Assembly (NCBI GenBank): GCA_024114885.1
Contig: CP099423.1
Coordinates: forward strand, 930,001-994,000
DNA: 64,000 nt
Origin: Septoria linicola
Lineage: Eukaryota; Ascomycota; Dothideomycetes; Mycosphaerellales; Mycosphaerellaceae
Reading direction: 5' to 3'
Below are positions 63,539-64,000 of this stretch, piece after piece. The notes under the pieces were generated by a model. It saw nothing but the letters and a program-made list of their open reading frames with translations, had not been told where the DNA came from and ran no database searches. Both the position numbers and the translations under genes were made by a program. The first letter of the stretch is position 1. Each line of letters starts with the position of its first letter.

Positions 63539-64000
63539 ATGCCGCAGAGCAATACTAGTGCCGCGAAACAGATGCGCTGCGTCGCTATCTTTGCATTTCT
63601 AGCGCGCGCGTTCACACAACATCTCTTTCAGCCGACTTATCTCCTGTCCGATAGTGGCATGCGTGAGCTATTAATCGACCAAGCTCGAACTCACGGCGCC
63701 AAGGAAGCTGCATTCCGCGCATACCTCTTGGGTCTGCTTCCAGATGCCAACCAAGCGGCCAGGTCCGCAAGGATAAAAGAGACATGTGAGATTTCTCAGA
63801 CTGACTGCAGGCTTGTTGCCATCAAGCCAGGTTGTCAACTTCAGCGATAGTTTGCAGGCTGTTGCAGAGGAAGCTGCCGAGATCTGGCATAAGATCTGTT
63901 TCCATACAGACGCAGTAGAGCCGCGATTCGACCTATGGAGATACAGCGACTGGGCCTCGCATGAGCTGATATTCCAAGATGACGATTGTAAGATCCTTGA
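63539..64000 (+). CDS. Hypothetical protein, 3' end outside the window
   Basis: Partial gene. From ATG 63539 (MPQSNTSAAK) the frame reads LLSDSGMRELLIDQARTHG and AAFRAYLLGLLPDANQAAR, a helical protein. It closes at 63850, but a second frame with good coding character (AVAEEAAEIWHKICFHTDA, RFDLWRYSDWASHELIF) continues to the edge. The only phase-compatible GT-AG pair between them (GTGAGATTTC to CTGCAG) is 25 nt, too short for a normal intron, so the join is unresolved: unusual intron or frameshift. No family recognised. Confidence 0.45.

Noticed and set aside
1..64000. CRISPR arrays, rRNA genes, bacterial-style operons or riboswitches
   Set aside because: No direct-repeat/spacer pattern and no rRNA signatures; the window is intron-rich eukaryotic DNA. 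I also saw no TPP-riboswitch-like element near the TENA gene.

Overview
The window is nuclear DNA from a filamentous ascomycete, most likely a Dothideomycete. Genes are split by short GT-AG introns, mostly 45-65 nt, with CTAAC/CTGAC-like branch sites. The gene set contains fungus-specific families: an RlmA-type MADS box, FarA/CTF1, FlbC, HET, Zn2Cys6 and an Alt a 7-like flavodoxin quinone reductase. All exon joins below were read by eye from splice sites and reading phase. No search was run.

Layout. 0-9.5 kb: ARV1 (cut by the left edge), a broken zinc-finger/coiled-coil gene, a short-chain dehydrogenase, an F-box-like protein, RlmA and a coiled-coil protein. 10-17.5 kb: a second zinc-finger/coiled-coil paralogue, PWP1, a CTR2-type copper transporter, ORC3 and a GPATCH11-like protein. 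18-31.5 kb: a WrbA/Alt a 7-type reductase with a probable stop-codon readthrough tail, a Zn2Cys6 regulator, a 4-coumarate:CoA-ligase-like enzyme, the fatty-acid regulator FarA/CTF1 and a TENA/THI-4 protein. 32-47.9 kb: a BTB protein, a membrane protein, two small secreted proteins, two members of a CxCG zinc-ribbon family, a GNAT acetyltransferase, the DnaJ YDJ1, TRM82 and ribosomal uL10 (RPP0). 49-54.8 kb: a HET gene, then a compact three-gene set for UDP-L-rhamnose: epimerase/reductase, nucleotide-sugar transporter and UDP-glucose 4,6-dehydratase. 56-57.4 kb: flbC. From 57.4 to 63 kb I see no gene. A tRNA-Gly(GCC) and an edge-truncated gene close the window.

The most unusual observations are three. 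(1) The tRNA-Gly(GCC) gene has a normal anticodon-loop intron plus a second 50-nt insert in the D-loop that carries full spliceosomal GT-branch-AG signals. (2) The flavodoxin-like reductase ends in TGA CTA G, the known leaky-stop context, followed by 68 open codons ending in a CaaX box, which predicts a lipid-anchored isoform made by readthrough. (3) The UDP-rhamnose genes are clustered with a dedicated transporter behind a divergent promoter of about 280 bp, and the dehydratase contains a 10-nt microexon.

Most other genes are single housekeeping or regulatory genes with no operon-like relation to neighbours. Long non-coding stretches lie upstream of rlmA, farA, the Zn2Cys6 gene and flbC, as expected for regulator genes with extended promoters and leaders.
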